A stretch of 64,000 bases of DNA from Panax quinquefolius (lineage: Eukaryota > Streptophyta > Magnoliopsida > Apiales > Araliaceae), in contig CM035151.1 of NCBI GenBank assembly GCA_020205615.1, positions 10,626,565 through 10,690,564 on the forward strand, written 5' to 3'. Below the pieces are notes generated by a model, which was not told the origin of the DNA, made no database searches, and saw only the letters and a program-made list of their open reading frames with translations. This document shows, in pieces, positions 9,926 through 22,421 of the stretch. Both the position numbers and the translations under genes were made by a program. The first letter of the stretch is position 1; each line of letters begins with the position of its first letter.

Positions 9926-12691
9926 TCGGTCAAAATCGAGAAACCCAAACGAGGTGATCACGGAGTTAAAGGTCCAACTACGAGGAATTGTTGGACATCG
10001 GTTTCATTCGTCCTAAGACATCTCCTCGGGGTGCTCTGCTTTATTCGTAAAGAAGAAAAATTTTAAGTATGCGACTTTGTATTGACTATCGAAATTGAAC
10101 CATGTCACCATCAAGAATAGGTATCCTCTACCTCGTATTGATGACTTGTTTGACTAGTTGCAAGGGGCACAATTCTTTTCAAAAATCGATCTTCGCTTAC
10201 GGATATCATCAACAAGATTAGAATCGAGGATATTCCAAAGACGCTTTAGAACTTCCAGACGGGCATTATGAATTCTTAGTCATGTCTTTTGGATCGACTA
10301 ATGCTCCCTGCGACTTTCATGGATATGATGAATCGAGTATTCAAGGAATATTTGGATCGGTTTGTTGTTGTCTTTATTGATGACATCCTTATATATTCCA
10401 AAAGTCGTGAAGATCATGAGCACCATTTTTCGTTTGGTACTCGAAAGGCTTCGTGAAAACAAACTATATGCCAAATTGAAGAAATGCGAGTTCGGCTTGA
10501 GGAAGTAGCATTCCTCGGGCACGCGGTGTCGAAACATGGAGTATCTGTTGATCCGTGAAGATTGAAGCAATACAAAGTTGGAGCAACCAAGTCGGTGGTC
10601 AAGTCGTAGTTTTTGGGCTTAATTGGTTATTATCGGAGATTCGTGGAAGGGTTTTCTCGAATCTCTACTCCATTAACTCAAATAACTTCTGGAAGGATAC
10701 AAAATTCGTTTGGAGCGAAAGAATGCGAGAAGAGTTTCCAAGAGCTTAAGAGAGACTTATTTCTAAGACTGTTTCTAACAATACCATCTGGTTCGGATGG
10801 ATTTGTTATCTACAATGATGCTTGAGCAAAGGGTTAGGATGTGTTCTCATGCAACGTGGGAAAGTCATAGCTTTATGCCTCATGACAACTTAAAGAGTAT
10901 GAGAGAGAATTATCCTACTCATGATCTGTAGTTAGCGGCCCGATCGTTTCATACTTAAAGATATGGAGGCACTATCTATATGGGGAGAAAGTGGAGATAT
11001 ATTCAAACCATAAAAGCCTTTAAATATTTCTTCACTCAAAAGAGAACTCAACATGCGGCGTGACGTTGGCTCGAGCTATTGAAAGACTACGACCACACTA
11101 TTCAATACCATCCCGAAAAAGCGAACGTGGTAGGTGACGCGTTGAGTAGAAGATCATATCTTGCGGAACGAGTGCGATGATGTCAAGTATACGACAGAGC
11201 CAACTTTAATAGAAAAAGTTAAGGTTGCTCGAGCCACCGAATCTTGAAATGATGCGTATGAAGAAGAAAGTACAAGAAGGAGCTATTCCTAAGGCGAGAA
11301 TTAATGAAGAAGGAATACTTGAGTCCACTCTAGACTTTGTGTTCTAACGACTCACGATTTAAAGTACAAGATTATGATGGAGGCACACACACACCATTTG
11401 CAATCCATCCTGGAAGTACTAAAATGTATCGTGATCTTCGACATACATTTTGGTGGAACAATATGAAGAGAGAGATTACAAAGTTTATCTCAATGTGTTT
11501 AACTTGTCAACGTGTAAACGCGAGACATCTAGTACCTAAGGGTCCGTTGCAACCACTTGAGATTCCGAAATAGAAGTGGGAACACATTACCATCGATTTC
11601 GTTCACGGGTCTTCCTACGGTTTCTCGGGCATCAATGCTATTTGGGTTATTGTTGATAGATTAACCAAGTCCGCTCATTTCCTGCCGACATCACGGAGAC
11701 TTATTCACTTGAACGTCTTGCTAGGTATGTGCGTGAATGAGATTGTGAGGTTGCATGGCATGCTCGTATCCATAGTTTCGGATCGTGACCCAAGATTCAC
11801 TTCAAGATTTTGGGTTAGCTTGCAAAAAGCTATGGGCACGGATTTTGCGATTTAGTTCGGCATACCATCCCCAAACGGACGGACAATCGAGAGAGGACTA
11901 TTCAAACTCTTGAAGATCTATTAAGACTCGTGTCCTGAACTTCAAGGCGCTTTGGGATAAGTATTTACCATTGGTGGAATTCTCCTACAACAACAGATTT
12001 ATCGAGCAAGTATAGGTGTGGCTCCATTCAAGCATTATATGGACGAAAATGTCGCTTCCAATATGTTGGGATGAGGTGGGTGAAGCAACATTGTTGGGAC
12101 CCGAGTTAAGACGATGATGACTCAAGAAAAGATCCAAATAATTCGACAACGATACAAAACAAGACAAGATCGACAAAAGAGTTATGCGGATCTTCATCGA
12201 AAGGACGTGGAATTTAGTGTAGGGGATCATGTATTGTTGCGAGTTTCTCCATGGAAGGGAGTTACAAGATTTGGGAAGAGAGGAAAGCTCAATCCACGAT
12301 TTATTGGTCCATTTCAAATTCTTGACCGAGTAGGAAATGTAGCCTATAGACTTGCGTTACCTCTGAGTATGTCTCGTGTTCATAATGTGTTTCACATATC
12401 CGTATTTCAGTAATATATGTGAAAGACCCGAATCACGTTATAGAGTTAGAACCCGATTTAGATAGCCAAGACTTAACGTATGAGGAGGTACTGTCAAGAT
12501 CTTGGATAGGAAGGAGCATGTCCTACGCTATGAAAGGTCATACCACAAGTTAAAGTTTTGTGGAGGAATCATGCTATAGAGAAATGACACAGGAATTGAA
12601 ACGGAAATGAAAGCGAGGTATCCTCACCTTTTGAAACACACAGTATGTATGTCGTCAATTTCGAGGACGAAATTCATAAGGAGGGGGAGGT
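9926..12691 (+). pseudogene. pol of the first retrotransposon (RT, RNase H, integrase; protease deleted)
   Basis: Reverse transcriptase spans about 9985-10560. It includes the catalytic signature (FIDDIL, around 10371-10390) and a FLGH motif near 10511. RNase H follows to about 11060. The integrase HHCC zinc finger is at about 11390-11515 (two His, then CLTC), the core at 11577-12000, and a C-terminal segment at 12114-12640 that ends like chromovirus integrases with a possible chromodomain tail. Frames change repeatedly and in-frame stops occur. Compared with the sister element, about 0.6 kb containing the protease is missing at the junction near 9959. The polypurine tract (ggagggggagg) lies at 12680-12690, before the 3' LTR. 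Confidence 0.85.
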
Positions 12692-15426
12692 TGTAAGACC
12701 CCAACTTATTATTAATGAAATTTAATTTTCTATTTTGAAATAGTAAGGGTTGATTTGATTAATGTGGATAGTTAGGGGTAAAATACGCAAATATTTCAAA
12801 ATAAGCAAGTGGTTATAAAATATTCATTGTTGTTTGGGAATATTCGTTTGGTCGTGGAATATTAAATCTTTCCGGAATATTCGTAATGATTTACCTACCG
12901 ACCATGTTTGGGCCCCATAACGGAAAAACGATTGGATGAAGAAAACGACAAATATAAGTTGTTTAAAAATAATCTACGTAATAGTTATTCTTTATTAATC
13001 TTGTTAAAATACTAAATTGGTTAAAACACGAGAAGATACGGTATTGCACCAATTATTTATTCTTACGTAAGAAGGCACTACTCAATAATGGTTACGGTAA
13101 TTACCGCTCAAATATTTTATTGATTTAATAATTCTTTGCGTTGATATTTTATATTCATTGCATTGTTTCAATAATTGTCATTACACAAGATTTTTTCATT
13201 ATCGAAGCAATAATTCATATTATCTGAATAATATTATTAGATAACATTATTGGCAATGTCTAGAAAGTTACATCTAAGGAGAGGTTTGGTCACCTAATTG
13301 CGCGCCAGATGAAGAAGAAATTCTTATTGAAAGCCCCTCTTTCTTGGGACCGCCGGTTGTCGATATTGTGATTCTAAATATTATTTGTGAATAATTAATT
13401 ATTGATTCATATGATGAGGAAAATATTGATTTTATGTGGATATAGATGGAGAAATTTTTAATGTGACAATTGTTGAAAATTGAAATTTTATCTTTTTCTC
13501 GATAAAATAATTCATTTAAATATATTATTATATTTTAATAATATAATAATGGTGATATTTTTACAACGAATGTGGGATATATGAGTATACGAGGAGGAGG
13601 AGTATTTTTGTTGCAATAAATATTTAAAACATGTTAAACATGTCGGTTGGACCTCATTTATTGACCAAAATTTGATTATAGCACAAAAATCGCCTGGTTT
13701 GTGGATTTCATTCAATTTCTGCTTGGAATTTGGAAAAACTTTCTTACGCAAAGTTGTAGAGAATTGAATTTCCTATAAAAAGTCGCGTGATTAGAATTTT
13801 TTTTTGATAAAAGGGCTATTTATTGTGAATTATTGAAGTTCAAAGCTCAAAATAATTGATTTTTGGAAGTTTTAATTATTTAAATTAAGAAAAACGTTTT
13901 TAATGTTTTGTCACATGGTGGCTGATGTCTTGGACCAAATTAGTGGGCGTAGGAAATTTAAAAAATAATATTATTAATTTATTAAATTTTCTGCTTTGGT
14001 GTTCTAGCGATTTTCCTATAAATAGGGTCTTGGGTTAGAATTGAAAATCACACCGAGAATCAAGTTTTCTCTCTATATTATCGAGCGTATTCTTGTGAGT
14101 ATTTTGAGTATACTTTGAGTATTGCTATACTTGCAAGTCCAAGTCATAACCTATATCCTGTTTTTAAATTTAGAAGTCTTGATCTTTCGAGGTAAGGGAT
14201 GTTATTTTCTTCTCAAATGATATTATTTCTTGAATATCATTATCTTTGAAATATTAGTTGAAACTTTTTATCAAATTTGGAACTTTTTCATGTCGGGGTT
14301 ACTATTCATGAGTTACTATTCATGAGTTACTTATTCATGAGTTACTTATTCACGAGTTCTTATTCATGAGTTACTATTCACGAGTTACTTATTCACGAGT
14401 ACTATTCATGAAGCGTGAAGATGTTTTTGTGGAATTTCTATCTTTTGGTGTCGAGTTACTATTCACGTGTCGGACTATTCACGATATCTGACTATTCAAT
14501 CGAAAAATAAAATTTCTTCTTTTTATCTAAAATATCTATTACGGATACTAGCTTTGATTGTATCCATGTTTTGATCATTCTTGAATTTTACACCCTATGA
14601 TTATTTTTGAGGTATTTTTGGACGTGGATAAAACAAAGTCACGAATCCTTAATCCTTAATCCTTGTCATTTTGTTTCAATTGGATTCGTTTCTTTAAAAA
14701 TATTTTCATCATCCTCGGTCTTAAATGATGATATTATTGAATATCTTTGGCCGTATAGTCAAGCAGATGAATGATTTCTGAAGAATATCTTTGGTAGTAG
14801 TGCAAAGATGAGCAGTGTTTAGATGAACATGACCAATCGATGAATATCTTTGGCTCAGCCAGTGCAAAGATGAATATTTGATTCCGGATGTATATTGATT
14901 GATGTTACAGGGATAAAAAGATAGATGATGAACTTTTAAATTCATACATAGAAGATAGTAGTTTGCATTCTCTACTTAACTCTTCTAATGAATTATTATT
15001 TCATTGCGAATATTGATTTAAAATTTGTTGTCTATTGTATTCTATTAGATTTTTCCCCTGTTGAAGACTAACGGTAATTTGTTGTATATTATCTTAGTCA
15101 TAATATTCTTTCTTCGAAGTTACTTGAGCTCACCCTTTTCCTTTTGTTCCATTTTTCTTCTCGGGAGGCGAAAATATAAGCGAAAATGCAGTCGGGGTAT
15201 GGAATGAAGGTTTTAGAAAGGATTGTTTAGTAGTCCTCACCATTTTTGTAAAATAATGTATCAATAAATGTGATGAGGATTTATTTGAGTATAGATATTG
15301 TTTAGAAGATAATATTTGTATTTAAACTCAAAGTTTTACTGTTGTAATAATAAAGTTGTAGTTGTTTCTGTACCATGTATTGACAACTCAGAATGGGTGA
15401 TGTATACCTATTTTGGGGGTGTCACA
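12692..15426 (+). repeat. 3' LTR of the first retrotransposon
   Basis: It starts TGTAAGACCCC and ends GGTGTCACA, about 2.73 kb, and aligns with the 5' LTR along its whole length. Differences between the two are clustered: long A/T stretches are identical, while short C/G-containing spots differ by several bases and indels at once. Confidence 0.92.
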
Positions 15427-15456
15427 TAGAGAGTCTATCTGTTGTAAATGCTCTTA

Positions 15457-17462
15457 GGATTCCTTAATTTAGGGAATTAGTATAGGATTCAATTCATAAT
15501 AATAACAAAACCTAAAATCAAGGAGAAATAACTGTCATAATCAATTCATAGTACCGTTTGCATTAAATTAAAATGAGTTATTAATTTAAATTAGAATAAG
15601 CAAAAAAAGGTTTAAAAAAATAAAACAAAGTCTCTAAATGACTTTGAGCCGTTGATCTTAGAACCATAGTTAATTTATTTAGCTTTAAACAATATAATTA
15701 TGAAAATTATAATTTTTTTATAAAATAATTCTCTAGATCTATTGTATTAAAAAGTTAATTATCACATTCCTTGTGAATTAAAAATATTTCCTATCAACTT
15801 TGAAAATTCATACTTGATTAGTTGATCTTATTACATATATTTCAAAATCGGAGAAAGTATTTAGTACTAATACATTTTAAAGTTAACAATATTAGTCTAT
15901 TAGATATTGAATTAATCTTAAATCAATTAAATTCACATTATTTTAAATATTTGAATATTATAATTTCATTATAAAAAATTCTCAAATAAGACTCTTTTTT
16001 ATAAAATAGATGGAGTATTTATTTTTTCTTTTGTTTCACCTAAAATGAAAATAATTGATTAATTACGGAAGTAGTAATATCTTTCTTCTTTGGATTACTT
16101 GAAAGTTGTATTATTCATTTATTCTAGATTAACTATATAATAAATAATAATATTGACCACTACTACTAATTTAATATATATGATAATATGATATATATTA
16201 TATCCTATTCCTAAACAAATTTAAATATGTTCATGATTTGTTCGCGAACGAGTTTGTATTCGTTAACGTTTAGATGTTCGCGAACATGATGATATTTGAC
16301 TATGTTCGCGAATTGTTCGTGAAATTAAGTATATTCGCGAACAGTTAACCATCCGAACCCGTAGATATATTAGTTGGATCATATTATACAAACATGTTTG
16401 AATTCGATATGAGTTCGTGGGTTTGAATCTTTACTGACTGTGAATATATATAGTTGTCTGCCGACAAATGTTTTGCCGCAATCAACGTTTAAGAACCTAA
16501 GTCATCAATCAAACACTACATATTACTACTTGGTATTGTAAACATAACTAACCCAATCTTTAAGGTTCTTTTAAGTCAAAATTACTTTTTCTATTGTAAA
16601 CATAACTAACCCCATCTTTAAGGTCCTTTTAAGTCAAATTTACTATTCAGAAATTAAAGAGATTTTGTATTGTATTTAAGTTCGTCCCACTTTTATATAT
16701 ATATTTGGAAAAATGTATATACTGCAAATACAGAAGACGTTGACGAGTGAGCAACCGTCATTATGTAAAATTTCAAAAAAACGTACGTTATAGTTCAACC
16801 ATGTGTCTGAATCAGTATATGTGTTAAAAAAGCCTCGTTTTTTGGGAGTATAATATATAATTTATAAGCAAATACATCATAAGAATTAATCAATCTCACT
16901 AGAAAAGGAGAAATAAAATCACAAACCAACAAATCAAACAAGTCTAACATAAAAAGGAACAAGTTTTCTATAATAGAAGAAATAATTAAATAAACTCACA
17001 TAAGTGAATCATGAAAATTAAAAATCACAGGAGCTCAGTCTTAATTAGAGCTCATCGTGGTCCCCACCTATATATGATGGCTGCTTGGTTTGTTAAAATT
17101 CAAAGAATACTTGACATCAAATAGGAACCAAAATGATGAAATGAATGATCTATGATTCGATCACATTGAATCCATTTGTACTCATCATCCTCTGTTTCAA
17201 ATTATAAGTATAATATTGACTTAATTTTAAATATTTTTAATCTCAAAATTGATATGAATTTAATTAATTTATGTCAATATAATTATAAATTATCTAAAAA
17301 ATACTACTAATTATAAAGTTTATTATTTTCAAAAACTTGAATGATCAAATCATGTCAATTTTAAATTTAAAAATATCTCAAGCTGACTTTTACAAAGTCA
17401 ATATTTTTTTAATCCCTGTCGCCCTTTTATTTGATCAAGGGTCTCTAATAATTATGGATTGA

Positions 17463-17506
<44 letters not shown>

Positions 17507-18290
17507 TAACTTTATGCTTTTGTATGTCTTAGTGTGTTACTACTAGTCTAACGGTGAGCTAAAATAGCTTTATTATGTAATTTCACAACTCTATAATTGG
17601 CCATTTAGCATCGTCAAATCTAATAATCATAAGAACAGCTCATGGCAAGAACATTGTGTGGGCCCTTTATGGTGCAGGTAATTGTGGTCCATCTTTGGAG
17701 CCCAAAAGCTAAAACATGGATTGATTAGGAGTACTTCACGAAGTGAATGGCCCACATGAAGTTACTACGAATTATTGCAAATTAAGGAGTACTATTTTTC
17801 TATGATTTATGATTTTGTTTTTTAAATGGAGGGAAAGGAAAATAATTAAAATTACTTAGGGAGGAAGGAAAAAGATTTAGAAGTAAAATTAATTTTATTT
17901 TTGATTTAAAATTTTTCCCCCTAAGTGGGAGGATTTGGAAGGATGAAAATGATGAGAAAATTAGATATTTTATATTACTTAAACTAACATTTTAAAATAA
18001 ATCATATCATTTATAACATTAATATGTAAGAGTAATATAGTAATAGTGTAATTTAAAAATAAAAATATTTTTCTTTTTTTTTTTTGCTAGTTAAAATGTT
18101 TTCCCTTCACTTCCTTCCTTCATTCCTTCCTTATAAACTCACAAATAAAGAAAAATATAATTAAAATCTCATCATTTCCCTTCATTTTTAAAACTCATAA
18201 ATATAATAGAGAAAAATTATAATATATTTTTATCTCGTCACATCTCATCTCTCTAAACTCACAAACGCAACAAAATAAGTTGCTAGGAGT
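15457..18290. other. Intergenic, AT-rich, with decayed repeats
   Basis: No gene is visible. Four TTCGCGAA palindromes lie at 16241-16341, typical of hAT subterminal repeats. A Stowaway-like remnant starts near 17188 (ctctgtttcaaattataag). A (TA)n microsatellite is at 17469-17503. An imperfect inverted repeat, purine-rich at 17826-17965 and pyrimidine-rich at 18105-18190, may be an old MITE. Confidence 0.45.
17469..17503. repeat. (TA)n microsatellite
   Basis: An uninterrupted TA dinucleotide run of about 35 bp. Confidence 0.95.
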
Positions 18291-19346
18291 AGGGGTGATC
18301 ATTCGGTTATAACCGAACCGAATAGACCATTCGGTTATAACCGAATACCGAATTATCCATAATTTTACTATCCGAACACTAACCGAAATTTGGTAACTAA
18401 CCAAATTACCGAATACCGAATTGTACATTCGGATATTCGGGTAATAACCGAAATGAAGGCTTCCATAATTAATATAACATTACAATTCACTGAAATCAGT
18501 CGATCAACACTAAACAAAAGAAGAAGCCCATGCCAAATATATGATTAAAATTAACAAAATGAAACAGAGTCGTTAATATAACCAATTCACAATCCATGTG
18601 TATTATTCATGGGAAATACACGAGAAATACAAATTCCCATGACAAATTAACAATTACCCACATCCACTTGTTCTAAAAAAAAATCAAATAAAGAAAAAAA
18701 TCAACCAAATACAGATTGAAATCACCCACCAAATCCCCTAAAAAGGAAGAGCAGGGGAACTCAGGAAGGGCCTTTTTTCTCCATACCCATTAATGACGGA
18801 ACTTGATGGGACAGAGTAAAGCAAATAGTCCTTTGAAGAAGAGAGAAACTTCAATAAAATTGGGGAGTTGACGTCGTCGTCGGAGCGGCCGAACGGAGGC
18901 ACTATTTGGGGGTTAGGATTTGTCTTTGGGGTTAGGGGCTTAGGGCACTAGGGGCTAGGGGCAGAGAGTGGGAGATGAGGGCTAAGGGTATACAGATCTG
19001 GGTATACAGATCTGAGAGATGAGAGATTGATTTGGGTTTTAGCGAGATAGTTGGATATTGAGAAGTCTGAGATACTAAGAGAAGTCTGAGATATGAGAGA
19101 GAGTTGGATACTAAGACTAAGAGAAGTCTGAGAGACACGGTTTGTTTTTATTTTTAAGTCTTTCATTTTTTTTATTTTTAATTCGGTTATTCGGGTATCC
19201 GAATTATAAAAAATTGGAAATCAAACCTGAACCCGAAAATCGGAAATAAAATCGGATATAACCGAATTACAAAAAATACCCGAATAACCGAAAAATTTCG
19301 ATTCGATTCGGTAATTCGATTTTATCCGTTTTTTACTCAGCTCTAG
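18291..19346. mobile_element. Candidate non-autonomous DNA transposon rich in CGGTTAT/CCGAAT words
   Basis: The left end (taggggtgatcattcgg) and right end (reverse complement starting tagagctgagt) are imperfect inverted repeats. Both subterminal regions (18300-18450 and 19180-19330) are packed with accgaat / ttcggttat words in opposite orientation. The interior is GC-richer and holds an imperfect repeat of gagaagtctgagat around 19060-19130. TAGGGGTG ends with such subterminal words are common in plant hAT elements. I did not find a convincing target duplication, so the borders are approximate. Confidence 0.5.
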
Positions 19347-19499
19347 ATGTGGGCATGACGAACTCACACAATTGTTCAGATTTTGTTTTTTGACACTTTA
19401 GTTAATCCAAATGTTCAAATGTGTTGCAAAATACAATTATTTAAGGATAAATTTACAATCGTGTTAAGTTAGTTTTGCATTTATTTTTTTAGAAAAATA

Positions 19500-19802
19500 T
19501 AAAACTTAACTGTAACGTTTTTACATGTCGCTCAACTAAAAGTTCGATTCGAACTCGACTCGAAATATAAATAAGTCAAATATGAGCACATTTTAAAGTT
19601 CGATAAATTACTCGAACCTCCTCAAATTATAATTTTCTATTAATACTCGGATCATATTCGTTAGAAAGTCCAAACTGCTCGGGCTAGATTCGGTAAATAA
19701 ATGAGCCTCAATCAAACCTTATTTTATACTTGATAAATTTTGTGAACCAAATCTAAGCAACTCAATACTCGGATCGACTCGGTTCGTTTACACCCTTACA
19801 TG
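19500..19802. repeat. hAT-like terminal fragment (TCGAA/CTCGG-rich)
   Basis: Many ttcgaa, ctcga and ctcgg words end in cggttcgtttacaccctta at 19784-19802. The gtttacacc(c)cta terminus is common in plant hAT elements. The opposite end is not recognised, so this is probably a fragment. Confidence 0.35.
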
Positions 19803-19816
19803 TAAACATGTAAGAG

Positions 19817-21359
19817 ATGTAAAATACAAATATTGTCCCTAAACTTTAAGTATTTTTGAATATTGAGACTCTTTCTATTCGAGTACATTGACTTGCGACG
19901 TGGCACCGCTGCTGTCCTGAACGTTTTCCAATTAATTGTTAAAAAACAAATGAAGCCCAAGATTCAAACTCAAAATTTCAACTTTGAAATCTCAACCACC
20001 CGAGCACCATAAGCCTAACTGCTAAATTATCTCAAGGATTAAATCTTATACCGAATCAATTCATTTCTCCAGCCCCACCAAATTATTAAAAGAAAAAGAT
20101 ACCCATTAATTTAAAACACCATCATCTCCATTTTTTGAATTTGTTTAATTAATTTTATTAGTTTTTCTGAGTAATAATTTCACACCGAAGAGGCGAAGAC
20201 CAAAGAATGAACAAGCATAAATCGATCGCAAAAAGTCAAATTCGGCACGACAAAATTCATAAAACACAGTTAAATCAGGTCGAAACAAAAATAATTTCAA
20301 ATTAACATAGATCATAAGCAAATCAAGCAAAAACATAAATGCCAGAACGAAATCTTACCACCACCGCCATAACCCCACTGCCATTGAACCTCTTTTCACC
20401 ATCACTGTGAACCATGACCATTAACTCGTATGAACATAGTACTTTTGACATGCCCACAACCTTTTGATTTACAATCCTTTTTCAGATCCAGACTTAATAA
20501 CTAAAAAAATTTAAAAAAAAAGTAAGAGAGAAAAAGAGGAAGTCAAAAAACCCCAATCACCATTGTCGTCCACCATAATACTCAACCACCTTAACCAAAT
20601 ATGTTAAATTTCTATTAGAAATTCAATTGATTCTACTTCAATTGTGGAATCACAATTGTTTTTAAAGAGAATCAATCCCAAAAAAGTTAGGGTTCTACAT
20701 ATACACAGAGGAAGAGAAGGATCGAGCTTGATGGGAGATGATAATGTTACTCAATTGTGCAGAAGGCGGAGATCTGGTAGGATATTAATAGTGGATGGCT
20801 GAATGTTTTGTGATGATGGTGAGATTGTTGAAGATGATGATGGAGGTGTTGAGACTTGAGTATTCTGGAAGTGGCAAGATTTAGTTTTACTAAACTTAAT
20901 TTATTTTGCATTTGTTAATGGTGTACTTATTTAGAATATATGTTAATTGTGTAATTTTTTATGCTATTTCTGTAACTAAGTTTGATAATTGTGTAGATTT
21001 TTTTAAATTTGTGTTAATTGTGTAAATTAATTTTTTTTTTATATCTGAAAGTAGATGACAGAAACGACAATGGAGATGATGTGTTTTAAATTAATGGGTA
21101 TCTTTGTCTTTTAATAATCTAGTGGGGCGGAGGGAAATGAATTAATTTGGTATAAGATTTAATCCTTGAAATAAATTAGTAGCTAGGCTTGTGGTGCTCT
21201 AGTGTTTTGATGATTGAGATTTTAAAGTTGAGGTTTTGGGACTAAGGGGCTAAATTGTATTAACCAAAAGAAAGTAACTCAATACTCTAAGGCCAATTGT
21301 GTTGACCAAAAGAAATGAACTCAATACCCACAAACAGGGCAACATTTATATTTTAACCC
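19817..21359. mobile_element. Mutator-like element (MULE) with long terminal inverted repeats
   Basis: A 1.54-kb element. Its arms pair over roughly 300 bp: for example gatacccattaatttaaaac (20098-20117) matches the reverse complement of gttttaaattaatgggtatc in the right arm, and both arms share the segment around the AGCCCCACCAAATTATT block. It is flanked by a 9-bp target duplication, ATGTAAGAG (19808-19816) and ATGTAGGAG (21360-21368), with one mismatch. Long inverted repeats and a 9-bp duplication are diagnostic of Mutator-like elements. The interior has no transposase reading frame, so it is non-autonomous. Interior blocks (20340-20470, 20700-20880) are GC-richer than the flanks but I do not recognise a captured gene. 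Confidence 0.8.
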
Positions 21360-21368
21360 ATGTAGGAG

Positions 21369-22194
21369 GGAGGATATTGGTACTAATGTGTTTTTTTGGG
21401 GACAAATATTGGTACTAATGTTATTTACAATAAGATCGTCAATATTCATAGTTGATGACTTCATGTGGCATAAAAGGGTAACATTTAATAACAACCGTTT
21501 GATAATGTTTTTTCAACTACTATTTTTAGTTGAGTATTTATTAATTATTGGAACTAGAAAAATTGGGAAAAGACTTGATAAAACTAAATCAACCAAGTAT
21601 AAATATAATGACATGACATAAATTTTATGTCATTTTATAGTTTAAAAATAAAGTCGCATATTTAATTTTAAACAGTCAAAAAAGAAATGTAACAATAATA
21701 TTGAAAACTATATAAGACATAACAAGTTATGAAAATTTATGACTCCCCCGCTAATCATGGTGCTCAAGGGCCTCAAGGCTAGTTGAGCAACACTTGAGAG
21801 TTAAGTGAAATTGGTGAAAATGAAAACTGAAGCCCTGGTCCCAATCCTAATCCCAATGAAAATCACAGCCATGAACGCAGACAATTTAACCTCTGATTGC
21901 TGTAAAGACCAAATATGTAGAAATGATGGTCATGTTGTAGGGAGTCTGGACCATGCATGCCATGCCAGCAACAAAGATTGAGGAGGTCATGTGTACTAAC
22001 TACACTACTGTCTACTGGTCCATTTCAAAAAAAGGTTTGAGGTGGTTTGAATATGGTGCGCTCCAACGTTCGCAAGGAATTTACAGCCCCCGTGATTCAT
22101 CAAACGGTCACAATTCTCCTTGTGAATCCATTAAAATTCATCCACACACTCTTGTTTTAACCACAATGTATAAGATTTCTTTCAACTCCGTTCC
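21369..22194. other. Intergenic; upstream region of the LRR gene
   Basis: This is AT-rich to about 21700, then of balanced composition as it approaches the LRR gene promoter. I see no exon or transposon end. Confidence 0.4.
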
Positions 22195-22202
22195 TATAAA
22201 TA
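22195..22202 (+). promoter_or_regulatory. Candidate TATA box of the LRR gene
   Basis: TATAAATA lies 227 bp upstream of the chosen ATG. It would give a leader of about 190 bases. Other TA-rich words closer to the gene (around 22315 and 22345) are alternatives. Confidence 0.4.
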
Positions 22203-22421
22203 ACAGATCTTCAAATTTCATATATTCCACCACTTGTCATCATTATACCTTCTTGTCCAAGTGAAGAAACAAAACCCATCCATCCCTCATTTCTCTGACT
22301 TTTGTCTTCATTCTTTTTATACAACGACAGTATAGTACTACTTTTATACTCTTGTCAGATCTCACTTTAGCTCTTATATTTGCAGCAATCTTTCCTATCA
22401 GATCCATACCCACTCCCCAAA

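Larger units (their letters stand above)
5779..15426 (+). mobile_element. Ty3/gypsy chromovirus-type LTR retrotransposon, full-length but decayed
   Basis: A 9.65-kb element with two LTRs of about 2.7 kb, a primer-binding site, gag, pol in Ty3/gypsy order (RT, RNase H, integrase), a polypurine tract and a 5-bp target duplication tagag at 5774-5778 and 15427-15431. The long LTRs, Met-type primer site and the tail after integrase resemble Tekay/Del chromoviruses, but lineage is my inference. Reading frames are broken by many small indels and stops, and the protease region seen in the sister copy at 55100-64000 is deleted. It could not supply its own proteins. Confidence 0.92.
5088..15453. mobile_element. 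MITE split by an LTR retrotransposon (nested insertion)
   Basis: The left end starts GAGCATTCACAACAG at 5088; the right end is CTGTTGTAAATGCTC, ending at 15453. These are 15-bp inverted repeats with one mismatch. TTA lies immediately outside both ends (5085-5087 and 15454-15456). Without the inserted LTR element the MITE would be about 0.7 kb (5088-5778 plus 15432-15453), with a very AT-rich interior. The TTA duplication suggests PIF/Harbinger-type mobilisation. Confidence 0.8.

Noticed and set aside
22380..22421. Longer N-terminus for the LRR protein
   Set aside because: The upstream extension would begin at TTG, not ATG; the ATG at 22422 directly starts a good signal peptide.
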